Assembly (NCBI RefSeq): GCF_015352425.1
Contig: NZ_JADKNH010000018.1
Location: forward strand, 1-64,000
DNA: 64,000 bases
Direction: 5' to 3'
Source: Fusibacter ferrireducens
GTDB taxonomy: Bacteria; Bacillota; Clostridia; Peptostreptococcales; Acidaminobacteraceae
Shown: positions 46,742 to 54,082 of the stretch, one piece after another
How positions within the stretch are numbered: the stretch's first letter is position 1
Layout: each line of letters opens with the position of its first letter
Notes under the pieces: model-generated
Seen by the model: only the letters and a program-made list of their open reading frames with translations
Told to the model about the DNA's origin: nothing
Databases searched by the model: none
Made by a program: the position numbers and the translations under genes

Positions 46742-47347
46742 TTACTTAAACGCTGCCTTGAGAGGTGACATAACATCAGCCATAGTATCCACAAGATCCA
46801 TTGGCATCTTAGACTCAGATGCTAATTTGGACATCATGCCATCTTTATCCCCCGCTGCAACGACAATCGCATAATCTGCTTTGGCAAAACTTGGTCCGAT
46901 AAATTTATCCGAAAGCTCTCCTCTTCTTGCTTCTCCACCAATATGAACAGCAATAATCGTAATGCCCGCTTCATCGGCTTTGTCAATTAGCGCAGATACT
47001 CTTTCCAGTTCTTGATCCGCATCAATACCAGCTGCTCCAAGACCTTTTGAAGATCCGCCAACTGCTAAGACAAGCGTTTTAACATCTGTTAAATCAGCTT
47101 CAGTCGCCGTTGTCTTCATCGTCAAGTCAATGTCACTTTTTGTAAGCATTGTTTTTACCATTTCAACATCAGCAGATTGTCCCACAGAAGTTAACAAAAC
47201 AGGTTGTTCTGCAATGGGTTCTGTCAAACCTTCAATCGTCACGGCTTCCTCTGCTGTCTGTGGTTCATCTGTGGTCTTACTACCACATGCTGTCAAGAGT
47301 GTTCCCAACAACATGATCAATAAAAATACTGAAATTATCTTTTTCAT
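46742..47347 (-). CDS. Lipoprotein, probably DUF6305 family
   Basis: 201-residue precursor with signal peptide and lipobox LLTAC (lipidated C21), an acidic linker, and a compact alpha/beta domain: VLLTSVGQSADVEMVKTMLT, VKTLVLAVGGSSKGLGAAGI, ITIIAVHIGGEARRGELSDK and YAIVVAAGDKDGMMSKLA. I recognise the pattern as DUF6305, a family seen beside poly-gamma-glutamate genes; this is from memory. The GGSSKG and HIGGEARRG loops could bind an anionic ligand. It is the first gene of the second unit, 270 bases after the response regulator. Confidence 0.65.
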   Translation of the reverse strand: MKKIISVFLLIMLLGTLLTACGSKTTDEPQTAEEAVTIEGLTEPIAEQPVLLTSVGQSADVEMVKTMLTKSDIDLTMKTTATEADLTDVKTLVLAVGGSSKGLGAAGIDADQELERVSALIDKADEAGITIIAVHIGGEARRGELSDKFIGPSFAKADYAIVVAAGDKDGMMSKLASESKMPMDLVDTMADVMSPLKAAFK

Positions 47348-47408
47348 ATCTTACTCCCCTATCTTAAAATCGCTTGTTTTACCTCTGTATGTGTCCTAAG
47401 AGGTTCAT

Positions 47409-47439
47409 ATATTGTTTAAATAAATGTAACATATTGTTT
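47409..47439. promoter_or_regulatory. Paired 9-bp direct repeats upstream of the DUF6305 gene
   Basis: ATATTGTTT occurs at 47409-47417 and 47431-47439, 22 bases apart (two helical turns), about 65-90 bases before the start codon: the right geometry for a response-regulator dimer site. A TTATTTATC tandem pair lies further upstream at about 47460-47478. Confidence 0.45.
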
Positions 47440-47510
47440 TTGACCTTTCTATTTTTTCTCTTATTTATCTTATTTATCTCATCAGGATTCACAGTGTTCA
47501 AAACTGAATG

Positions 47511-47564
47511 AAGAAAAAAAATACTGGTATCATCATATCCATGCATATGACAATACCAGTATTT
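47511..47564 (-). terminator. Terminator of the pgsB-pgsC-pgsW-kinase-regulator unit
   Basis: Long hairpin: AAATACTGGTAT pairs perfectly with ATACCAGTATTT, with an inner TCATAT/ATATGA stem; eight T follow on the minus strand. It splits the cluster into two transcripts. Confidence 0.9.
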
Positions 47565-47617
47565 CCCTATAAAATGTATAATTTAAATGTTTATTTTAAA
47601 ATGCCCTTTAGAGTCTA

Positions 47618-48250
47618 TTAGATGCGTTTATAAGTTTGCTTTGGCCTGCCCACTTTGCCATAAGTGCTTTTGACTTCAACAATATTTTCCGCCGAAAGAT
47701 ATTGTAAATACCGATAAGTCGTTTGATAGGCAAGCCCTGAAATATCTGAGATCTCTTCAACCGTGATGAAATCATCCACTTTGGCAAGTGCGTCCAAAAC
47801 CAGTTCAAGTGTTGCCATTCCAATGCCCTTTGTAGGTGTTAACGTCACTTTAGGTTTCAAATGAGATGTCTCGCGAGTCTGTATCAATTTAATGTGAAGC
47901 TTGATACGCGATATAATATCAGGGGTTCTAATGGGCTTCATTGCAAAATCCGTTGCTCCAACCTCTAAAAACCGATCTGCCAATTCTTGACTCTCATCAA
48001 TTGTGAATACGATTATCGGAACTTCCTCATCCAGTGCTCTGATCATGCGAACGCCCTCAAAACCATTAATTCTTGGCATATGATAATCAATTAGTATCAA
48101 ATCTGGTTTAAATTCTTTATAACTTTCTAAGCCAACAGCAACATTTTCAGCTGTAACTGCGATCCATCCTTGACTTTCAATAACTGCCTTTAAAGCAAAT
48201 CTTATGGATTCATCATCGTCAATCGATAATATGGTCAATGTCTTATCCAT
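47618..48250 (-). CDS. Response regulator, CitB/DcuR-like
   Basis: 210-residue DNA-binding regulator. The receiver domain (1-120) has the acidic pocket SIDDDES and phospho-acceptor D55 in LILIDYHMP, with T and K switch residues in VFTIDES and FAMKPIRT. The C-terminal domain (about 145-210) is a winged helix (ITVEEISDISGLAYQTTYRY) ending in KVGRPKQTY, like CitB-family regulators. It overlaps the kinase gene by eight bases, so the two are a pair. Probable targets are the two units of the poly-gamma-glutamate cluster. Confidence 0.88.
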   Translation of the reverse strand: MDKTLTILSIDDDESIRFALKAVIESQGWIAVTAENVAVGLESYKEFKPDLILIDYHMPRINGFEGVRMIRALDEEVPIIVFTIDESQELADRFLEVGATDFAMKPIRTPDIISRIKLHIKLIQTRETSHLKPKVTLTPTKGIGMATLELVLDALAKVDDFITVEEISDISGLAYQTTYRYLQYLSAENIVEVKSTYGKVGRPKQTYKRI

Positions 48251-49640
48251 TTACCTGCCCCCCTTCTTTAAGCACTACTTTAATTGTAGTGCCTCTATCT
48301 GTGACACTTTCAATGTCAATCCATCCCTCGTAAGAATCCACAACACTTTTCACAAAACTTAACCCCAGTCCATGAGAATCTCTTGTGGAATAACCTACCT
48401 CCCATATTTTATCACAGTTTTTCATATCAATGCCACAGCCATTATCTGACACCTCAAATCCCAACCATGCATTATCCTCTATAAAGAAGCGAGATACTTT
48501 TATTTGTATATTGGGCACAGTGTGTTTTGTTGCTTCATATGCATTTTCAAGCAAATTGATAAGCACTCTGATCATTCGCGTCTTGCTCAAAATAAGCATA
48601 TTCTTTGGATATTCATTTTGAACCGTTACATAAGGTGCGTACTCTGTGATAGAAATTTGCGCCAAAACAGCTTGAAGCAATTCATCCGTTGTTATCAAGG
48701 ATCTATAGTCCTCGTATAAGATCTCAGAAATCATGCCACTCATTCTTTTAATTGCAAGTTCTACATTTTCTAAGTAATCGACATCTTTGCTCCTACCATC
48801 CATCTCACAATTCAACTTGACCACACCCACTAACGCCTGTGCAGAAGTAAGTGGTGACTTTAAATCATGAACCAAACTGTTCATTTCTAAAAAAGTTCTG
48901 TTTTTTAGCGCTGTGAATTTTGCTTCAATTTCCATCTTTCGATTGGCCTCTCTCAGTGCATTCATGGATCTCAGATTATTTTCATCTCGAATGAGTAAAA
49001 ACAAAAGCGCTCCCAGGAAAAGAAGCAGCAATAAAAAAACCAATGCCATGATATCAACCGTTTTATCAGCCTGTAAAAAATGTGCTATGAGTTTTACCTC
49101 TTTGGAGGTTTCTCCTCTGCCTATGGGCAATCCCTCCATGCAAGGCATTATATCCACAAATTGAAACGCCGTTAAAAAGACCATAATTAAAGTGGATTTC
49201 TTCCATCCGCTCACACGATTATAGTCATTTTTCCCTAGAAGCATTAATAGAATAATCAGTACAAAAGCCGGCATACCAAAATAGTATTTGATGTGATGAA
49301 CATAACCTATGATAAAATAAACCGGTGGAATGATCAGACAGATCAATGCGGATTTAAACAATTTCTCAAAGGGAAAATTATCGCTGATTTCTATGGATTC
49401 TGTAATAAAAAATGCACCCAGATAATGTGGAAATGCGCGGAGTGAATTGAGCGCAATGAGCTCAAGTCCTGCAACCATTAAAATGATCACATCTTCATTT
49501 CTAATGGCCTGATTCAACTTTTCAGGTATGCTAAAAGTATTCACCGTAATAATACTAGGCATTATAATCCCTACGATTACCATGAGCAGACCATACCAAA
49601 ATTTAGAGTGATTAAAGTTTTTGATATGAATGTTATCCAT
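48243..49640 (-). CDS. Membrane sensor histidine kinase
   Basis: 465-residue kinase with about six hydrophobic segments in residues 14-218 and no recognisable extracellular sensor domain, followed by a dimerisation helix with SLVHDLKSPLTSAQALVGVV (phospho-acceptor H258) and a HATPase domain with NLLENAYEATKH, DNGCGIDM and SHGLGLSFVKSVV. Its start codon overlaps the PgsW stop (TGATG), so sensing is translationally coupled to the polymer machinery. The membrane-embedded input could read envelope state or the polymer itself. Confidence 0.9.
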   Translation of the reverse strand: MDNIHIKNFNHSKFWYGLLMVIVGIIMPSIITVNTFSIPEKLNQAIRNEDVIILMVAGLELIALNSLRAFPHYLGAFFITESIEISDNFPFEKLFKSALICLIIPPVYFIIGYVHHIKYYFGMPAFVLIILLMLLGKNDYNRVSGWKKSTLIMVFLTAFQFVDIMPCMEGLPIGRGETSKEVKLIAHFLQADKTVDIMALVFLLLLLFLGALLFLLIRDENNLRSMNALREANRKMEIEAKFTALKNRTFLEMNSLVHDLKSPLTSAQALVGVVKLNCEMDGRSKDVDYLENVELAIKRMSGMISEILYEDYRSLITTDELLQAVLAQISITEYAPYVTVQNEYPKNMLILSKTRMIRVLINLLENAYEATKHTVPNIQIKVSRFFIEDNAWLGFEVSDNGCGIDMKNCDKIWEVGYSTRDSHGLGLSFVKSVVDSYEGWIDIESVTDRGTTIKVVLKEGGQVNG

Positions 49641-50695
49641 CAGGCCCCCCTCTTTCTATAGAGAAAAATAAGCATGCTCACCCCTGTTAAAAATCCTATG
49701 CTGATTAGAAACTTGGGATAAGTCACCGTGTAATATATAGTGCCTGTACCGATTTCGTCTCGTTCAATTGGGTCAAAGGGCATACCATAGGTCAATGTGA
49801 TCTTTTCGATATTTAGCAAGTTGATTACAGGCACCTCTTTAGAGAGATAGTGCTGAATAATACCGCTTTTTGCATCCACCTTTCCAAAGTACTGATTGCC
49901 ATCTAAGATGCCTTGTCCCAATGTGATGGCTTCTTCAGTCGTGCCGCCATTGGTTATGTTGCCGCCCACTGCAACGAAACAATCAATTTGTCCATAGGTT
50001 CTCAACCTCAGCTGAACATTCTTTTCAAGATCAGGTTCTTTAGAAAGATTTAGTCCTGACTCAATCAATCTCTCTTCAATTTCATGGATCTTATCTGAAT
50101 CTATGTTGACACCCACATCAAAATCTCCACCAAGGGAAACCATTGCACTATCTGTATCCAATAATCCCTCCTGATACAAGTGATGTAACATCTCAGGAAA
50201 TGTCAAGGCATAGTTGTTCGCACCATAAGTGGAGGCCCCTACACTGGTTATGGGCACCATTTCCAGTTCCATCTCTTCTGCCGCACAGAGCACGGCAATA
50301 TTTAGAGCGGGGAAAGAACCCGAGAAACCAAGTCCCACGCGGTTTCCTTTTTTAAGGCCAACCTCATGAAACATTTTGACAACAAGTGCCGCCATATCTG
50401 GATGAGCTGTGGTTCGTTTAGCTTTTACTTCACCTAAAGTTGTGGTAATGAGATTAAACGGTTCGCCAATCAGCCCTGTCTTAAAATAATCCTCATCTGA
50501 CAAAGGAATTTCAAGATCGCTCTTATAAGACTTAATAGCCTCCATGCAGGTTTTCATCTTTTCAGCAGCATGGACTTGTTGATCATAGTAGGTATTCTTT
50601 TGAACTTTACTGTTCTGAACAACTAGGGCCAACAACAAGATCAGAAAAAGCAATATTAAGCTCAGTCGAAGTACATCTCTTTTATTTGTATCCAT
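49640..50695 (-). CDS. pgsW: Poly-gamma-glutamate system protein (PgsW type)
   Basis: About 351 residues: N-terminal membrane helix (10-30, LRLSLILLFLILLLALVV), a large extracytoplasmic alpha/beta domain (GNRVGLGFSGSFPALNIAVL, MVPITSVGASTYGANN, DSAMVSLGGDFDVGVNID, CFVAVGGNITNGGTTEEAIT) and a C-terminal membrane helix. Members of this family are known to me only from poly-gamma-glutamate loci of organisms that lack typical PgsA. Start at ATG 50695, with GGAGG 11 bases upstream. It takes the position of PgsA after pgsC; the biochemical role is unknown. Confidence 0.75.
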   Translation of the reverse strand: MDTNKRDVLRLSLILLFLILLLALVVQNSKVQKNTYYDQQVHAAEKMKTCMEAIKSYKSDLEIPLSDEDYFKTGLIGEPFNLITTTLGEVKAKRTTAHPDMAALVVKMFHEVGLKKGNRVGLGFSGSFPALNIAVLCAAEEMELEMVPITSVGASTYGANNYALTFPEMLHHLYQEGLLDTDSAMVSLGGDFDVGVNIDSDKIHEIEERLIESGLNLSKEPDLEKNVQLRLRTYGQIDCFVAVGGNITNGGTTEEAITLGQGILDGNQYFGKVDAKSGIIQHYLSKEVPVINLLNIEKITLTYGMPFDPIERDEIGTGTIYYTVTYPKFLISIGFLTGVSMLIFLYRKRGA

Positions 50696-50767
50696 ACTTA
50701 TGTTTTCCTCCTCATTTGCAAAAGCACGCAAAATCGTGTCCTAGACTAATAATATTATAAATACATA

Positions 50768-51208
50768 TTATAGACTAATAACAGGCACACCTAGCCACAT
50801 GATCACAAGCAGATTCAGCACAACGACAATTCCCAACGATAAAGTGGATTTTAAAACACCTTGCCTTTCCCATTCTAAAGCGATGATTCCCGGCACAATT
50901 TTCCCTATGATTCCAGGGGTATGAACTAAAACACCACTTCTAATAACGAGTACGTTTATGGCAAACGAAAGTAAAATCATAACGGCAAATCGTCTTCGTC
51001 CATAGAGAATCATGACTTTCGATAGGAGTTTCGCAATGCCCCAAGTCAATAAAACCACTCCAAATGTATACGCAATTCTATAAGGCGAATGAAAATTGAG
51101 TGCAAAATAGCCTGCCACAATAAGGCCAGATGGGGAGATCCCTGTCAATTCGTAAAACAGAAGACTGATGACTATCCCTAAAATAATAATGTTATTATCC
51201 AATTTCAT
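50768..51208 (-). CDS. pgsC: Poly-gamma-glutamate synthase subunit PgsC/CapC
   Basis: 146-residue membrane protein with four to five hydrophobic helices: NIIILGIVISLLFYELTGIS, SGLIVAGYFALNFHSPYRI, FAVMILLSFAINVLVIRSGV, GKIVPGIIALEWERQGVLKS and a final helix. The G-I-S/T-P-S-G-L motif and the I-x-P-G-I-I-A segment match PgsC/CapC, which forms the membrane ligase with PgsB. The ATG at 51208 lies inside pgsB with GGAGGG just upstream, so the genes overlap by 14 bases. Confidence 0.93.
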   Translation of the reverse strand: MKLDNNIIILGIVISLLFYELTGISPSGLIVAGYFALNFHSPYRIAYTFGVVLLTWGIAKLLSKVMILYGRRRFAVMILLSFAINVLVIRSGVLVHTPGIIGKIVPGIIALEWERQGVLKSTLSLGIVVVLNLLVIMWLGVPVISL

Positions 51209-52316
51209 GTCCCTCCATTTCAATTTTACGGATCAATTGCATCCCATCGTTTGCGATATTCCCCACTGCAAATACAAAAAAATGACGATTTACTTTTTTG
51301 AAGTCCATTGCATCCACGGTATTAAAATGACTTACAGTCATAAAATTGCGCTTCAATCTCTTTTGCATCATTAAGTTCATGGAACCCATGAGCCATACTT
51401 CAGTCGGTTTAAGATTTATGGCAAGCTCTATCATTTGCTTCGTTCGAGATAAACGGTCTGATCGGCTATTGATCAGGAGTATACACTGTCTGTCTTTAAA
51501 CAAATCTCTTGCCATCAGCATGTTGTAAACATACGCCGTGGAATCTGGATCGTTGATTGAAAAACCATTTACAAAGATGCCGTCGTTTTTTAGACGAAAC
51601 AAACTGAGTGCGTATGGATCTTTCTTGTAATTGAGCATGCCTTCTAGAGCAACTTCTCTCGCCACCCCTAGATGTTCACATACTGAAAGCGCAAGTGCCA
51701 AGTTTTCACCAAAGAGTTCGTGTTTAACGGACTCTGAAATTTCTGCTAAGACGGTCTCTGTGTGACGTCTTTCCGCATTTATCTTAAGTTGCGGATAAGC
51801 ATCTGCATCCGCCGTAAACAAAACGCCGTTTTCTGGAATTGTATTGGATAAAGCTTCACAGATTTCAGGTAAAGTCCTTCCCATTTCTTCTAAATGATCG
51901 TGCCTTACATTGGTAATGACACCCATATTGCTCATGAGCATTCTATCCTGTGAAATGCGTTGCAACTCTGGAGAAATTGCCATACATTCACAGACTAAAA
52001 TATCGGCTTTATCCTTATTTGCCCTTTTTAGAACCCAGAGTTGCTCTTTGATATTGGGGCTTCCATTTCTTTTTATTTGCCTTTCAATATTGTCCGTTCC
52101 TATGATCAGAGGAACTGTCCCAGTGGTCTTACAGAACACGCGATAACCACTTCGTCTGAGCCCAGCATCTATGAGCCTCGTCACGGTTGATTTCCCACGG
52201 GTGCCATTAACATAAATAACATGTTTAAGTTGTTTCCGTCTATATATTGCCAATTTGTTTTCTATTAAAAATCCTATTAGAATAATGCCAAAGAGCAGCA
52301 TGATCATGTTCTCCAA
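51195..52316 (-). CDS. pgsB: Poly-gamma-glutamate synthase ligase subunit PgsB/CapB
   Basis: Mur-ligase-like amide ligase that activates the chain-end gamma-carboxyl with ATP and adds glutamate. The 373-residue protein has an N-terminal membrane helix (4-18), the P-loop VNGTRGKSTVTRLID, ECMAISPELQ, the Mur-type metal/ATP strand ITNVRHDHLEEMG, and FSINDPDSTAYVYN. Start is TTG 52316, seven bases after AGAGGTG; ATG codons follow at codons 4 and 6. First gene of pgsB-pgsC-pgsW-kinase-regulator. No pgsA/capA is found in the window. Confidence 0.94.
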   Translation of the reverse strand: MENMIMLLFGIILIGFLIENKLAIYRRKQLKHVIYVNGTRGKSTVTRLIDAGLRRSGYRVFCKTTGTVPLIIGTDNIERQIKRNGSPNIKEQLWVLKRANKDKADILVCECMAISPELQRISQDRMLMSNMGVITNVRHDHLEEMGRTLPEICEALSNTIPENGVLFTADADAYPQLKINAERRHTETVLAEISESVKHELFGENLALALSVCEHLGVAREVALEGMLNYKKDPYALSLFRLKNDGIFVNGFSINDPDSTAYVYNMLMARDLFKDRQCILLINSRSDRLSRTKQMIELAINLKPTEVWLMGSMNLMMQKRLKRNFMTVSHFNTVDAMDFKKVNRHFFVFAVGNIANDGMQLIRKIEMEGHEIG

Positions 52317-52386
52317 GACGGTTCACCTCTTTTTATTCGCTTTTATATGATCGTGTCATACTATCTAAAAGAATATCACAAATTTT

Positions 52387-52500
52387 ACGATTTTGAACAC
52401 CATTTGTTTCATCTCCCAATGACTCAAACCGATTTTCGCTGACGATTTTCCCGATTAGTGCCTCGGAGAAAATCTTTCGGCTCAAATCTTGGTGTTTTAA
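52387..52500. repeat. Dispersed structured repeat, copy B
   Basis: Second copy of the element at 21718-21806, again directly after a terminator (that of spoVG). It contains about 28 extra bases (52445-52473) that themselves form a hairpin, ATTTTCCCGA with TCGGAGAAAAT. Its outer arms AACACC and GGTGTT carry a compensatory change relative to AACAAC and GTTGTT in copy A. Confidence 0.85.
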
Positions 52501-52501
52501 C

Positions 52502-52532
52502 AAAAAAAAAGCCATGTTTACGCATGACTTTT
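52502..52532 (-). terminator. Terminator of spoVG
   Basis: AAAGCCATG pairs with CATGACTTT (one wobble) around a short loop; nine T on the minus strand. Confidence 0.85.
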
Positions 52533-52549
52533 GAGCTTTGATGCTGAGG

Positions 52550-52843
52550 TTATTCTCCTAGATAACTAGGCTCTTCTTCATCTGTTAAGAGTTTCGCTTT
52601 CTCATATTCTTCAAATATGATATCTTGAATCATCGAACGCGTCTCTTGATTTATTGGATGTGCAATATCTCTGTAGTCGGATTCCCCAACCTTTCGACTC
52701 GGCATTGCCACAAACAACCCATTTTGTCCTTCAATTACCTTGATATCATGTACAACAAATGCATTATCAAAAGTCAAAGAAACGACAGCCTTCATTTTAC
52801 CTTCTTCACGTAATTTGCGAATTCTTACATCTGTAATATTCAT
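52550..52843 (-). CDS. spoVG: SpoVG family regulator
   Basis: 97-residue nucleic-acid-binding regulator, conserved also in non-sporulating Firmicutes. It begins [20 protein letters not shown] and contains [20 protein letters not shown] and [13 protein letters not shown], the core of the family. AGGGGG lies ten bases before the ATG. It stands between purR and the poly-gamma-glutamate cluster rather than next to glmU, which is its common place; the accessory block seems to have been inserted there. Confidence 0.96.
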   Translation of the reverse strand: MNITDVRIRKLREEGKMKAVVSLTFDNAFVVHDIKVIEGQNGLFVAMPSRKVGESDYRDIAHPINQETRSMIQDIIFEEYEKAKLLTDEEEPSYLGE

Positions 52844-52879
52844 CGATTTATTTCCCCCTAATTTTGCTGTGTAAAGTGA

Positions 52880-52908
52880 ATATTCTATACAGATCTAAAA
52901 AGTCCTTC
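52880..52908 (-). promoter_or_regulatory. Sigma-H-like promoter of spoVG
   Basis: On the minus strand GAAGGACTT (52900-52908), 11-base spacer, ATAGAATAT (52880-52888). This fits RnAGGAwWW-N11-RnnGAATww with one mismatch, the form known for Bacillus spoVG. It would give a leader of about 30 nt. Confidence 0.5.
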
Positions 52909-53100
52909 TTTTTTTTTAGAAAATATTAATTTTTTTTAATTATTTTTAATTATTTAATGTCCGATGCTCTAAAGTCCGCTTCAAATAGCCTTTATCCTCT
53001 ATGTCATATCGAAACATCCAGCAAACGATATCACAGGGCATAGAGCGACGCTTAATTTTGATAAGCCCGCTATTTTCACATACCAACAGCCTAAGTAAAA

Positions 53101-53922
53101 TTACAGTTTTTCATAATTCGGATGTACAATAATTTCGTTGGCCTCATCAATGGCCTCAAATTTAATCAAGGACAGATAGTTTTGAACTAACTTTTGCGAA
53201 GGTGAAATGGTATCCATGAGCACACATACGCCTGCCACCTTACATTCCAACTCTTCAACTAATTGAATCATACCTTTTGCCGTGCCGCCTGCTTTCATGA
53301 AGTCATCCACAATAAGCACTTTAGATTCCTTTTTAATGGCATTTTTCGCAATATACATGGTTTGAAGTTTCCCTGTGGAACCCGAAATGAAATTAATGCT
53401 AATTTTAGGGCCTTCTGTTACTTTATTTTCATGCCTTGCAATTACTAGCGGCACATTTAAGCCTCTGGCGGTCATCATTGCAATGGGAATCCCCTTCGTC
53501 TCCACAGTTAATACATAATCCACTTGATTGCCATCATCTGAATATTTTTCTGCAAAAATATCTCCAATCCCTTTGGTATAGCTTGGATTGTATAAAATGT
53601 CCGCCATATACAAGTATTTGCCTGGCATAATACGTTCTTTTTTTCGAATGTCCTCACAAATCTTTTCAATCAGTGTGGTCTTTTCTTCTTTACCCATCAT
53701 GGGAACGTATTTAGCCCCACCTGCAGCACCTGCAAGTGTCACCACTTTTCCAAGAGAGAGTTCCTCCATGATTTTTTTTACAATTACAAGATCTTCACTA
53801 ATCGTTGATTTTGCTGAATTGAACATATTCGTAAAATAATTTAACGTAAAAACCTTATTGGGTGAATCACATAAAATTTTAACAATTGCACCAATTCTTT
53901 CATTTCGTTTTAATTTGCTCAC
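53101..53922 (-). CDS. purR: Purine operon repressor PurR
   Basis: Firmicute PurR: a winged-helix N-terminus (residues 1-75, SAKSTISEDLVIVKKIMEEL) fused to a phosphoribosyltransferase-like PRPP sensor (KVLIVDDFMKAGGTAKGMIQ). The start is placed at GTG 53922, nine bases after CGGAG, because the family begins with a short basic segment before RNERIGAIVKIL; the track-length extension to ATG 53979 adds 19 unusual residues. Divergent from murC across about 100-160 bases. Confidence 0.93.
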   Translation of the reverse strand: MSKLKRNERIGAIVKILCDSPNKVFTLNYFTNMFNSAKSTISEDLVIVKKIMEELSLGKVVTLAGAAGGAKYVPMMGKEEKTTLIEKICEDIRKKERIMPGKYLYMADILYNPSYTKGIGDIFAEKYSDDGNQVDYVLTVETKGIPIAMMTARGLNVPLVIARHENKVTEGPKISINFISGSTGKLQTMYIAKNAIKKESKVLIVDDFMKAGGTAKGMIQLVEELECKVAGVCVLMDTISPSQKLVQNYLSLIKFEAIDEANEIIVHPNYEKL

Positions 53923-54025
53923 TTTATCACACTCCGAATATTTATAATCTATATTTCTAATTTTATTCGTTTTTTTCATTTACTTCAATCACTTTTTATT
54001 TTTTTCTTTCAAGTTTTTAAAAATA

Positions 54026-54059
54026 TGGTATAATCATTATGTCTTTTGTGTCAAAAGAC
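54026..54059 (+). promoter_or_regulatory. murC promoter with palindrome at the transcript start
   Basis: Extended -10 TGGTATAAT (54026-54034) on the plus strand; the -35 is weak (CTTTCA at 17 bases). A perfect 8-bp inverted repeat GTCTTTTG-TGT-CAAAAGAC (54041-54059) starts at about +1, so it is either an operator or a 5' stabilising hairpin. Confidence 0.6.
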
Positions 54060-54082
54060 GGACTAAATAACAGAGGTGAATT

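Noticed and set aside
21718-52500. Repeat pair considered as insertion sequence ends
   Set aside because: The copies are about 90-115 bp, lie in separate intergenic gaps, and no transposase gene lies between or near them.
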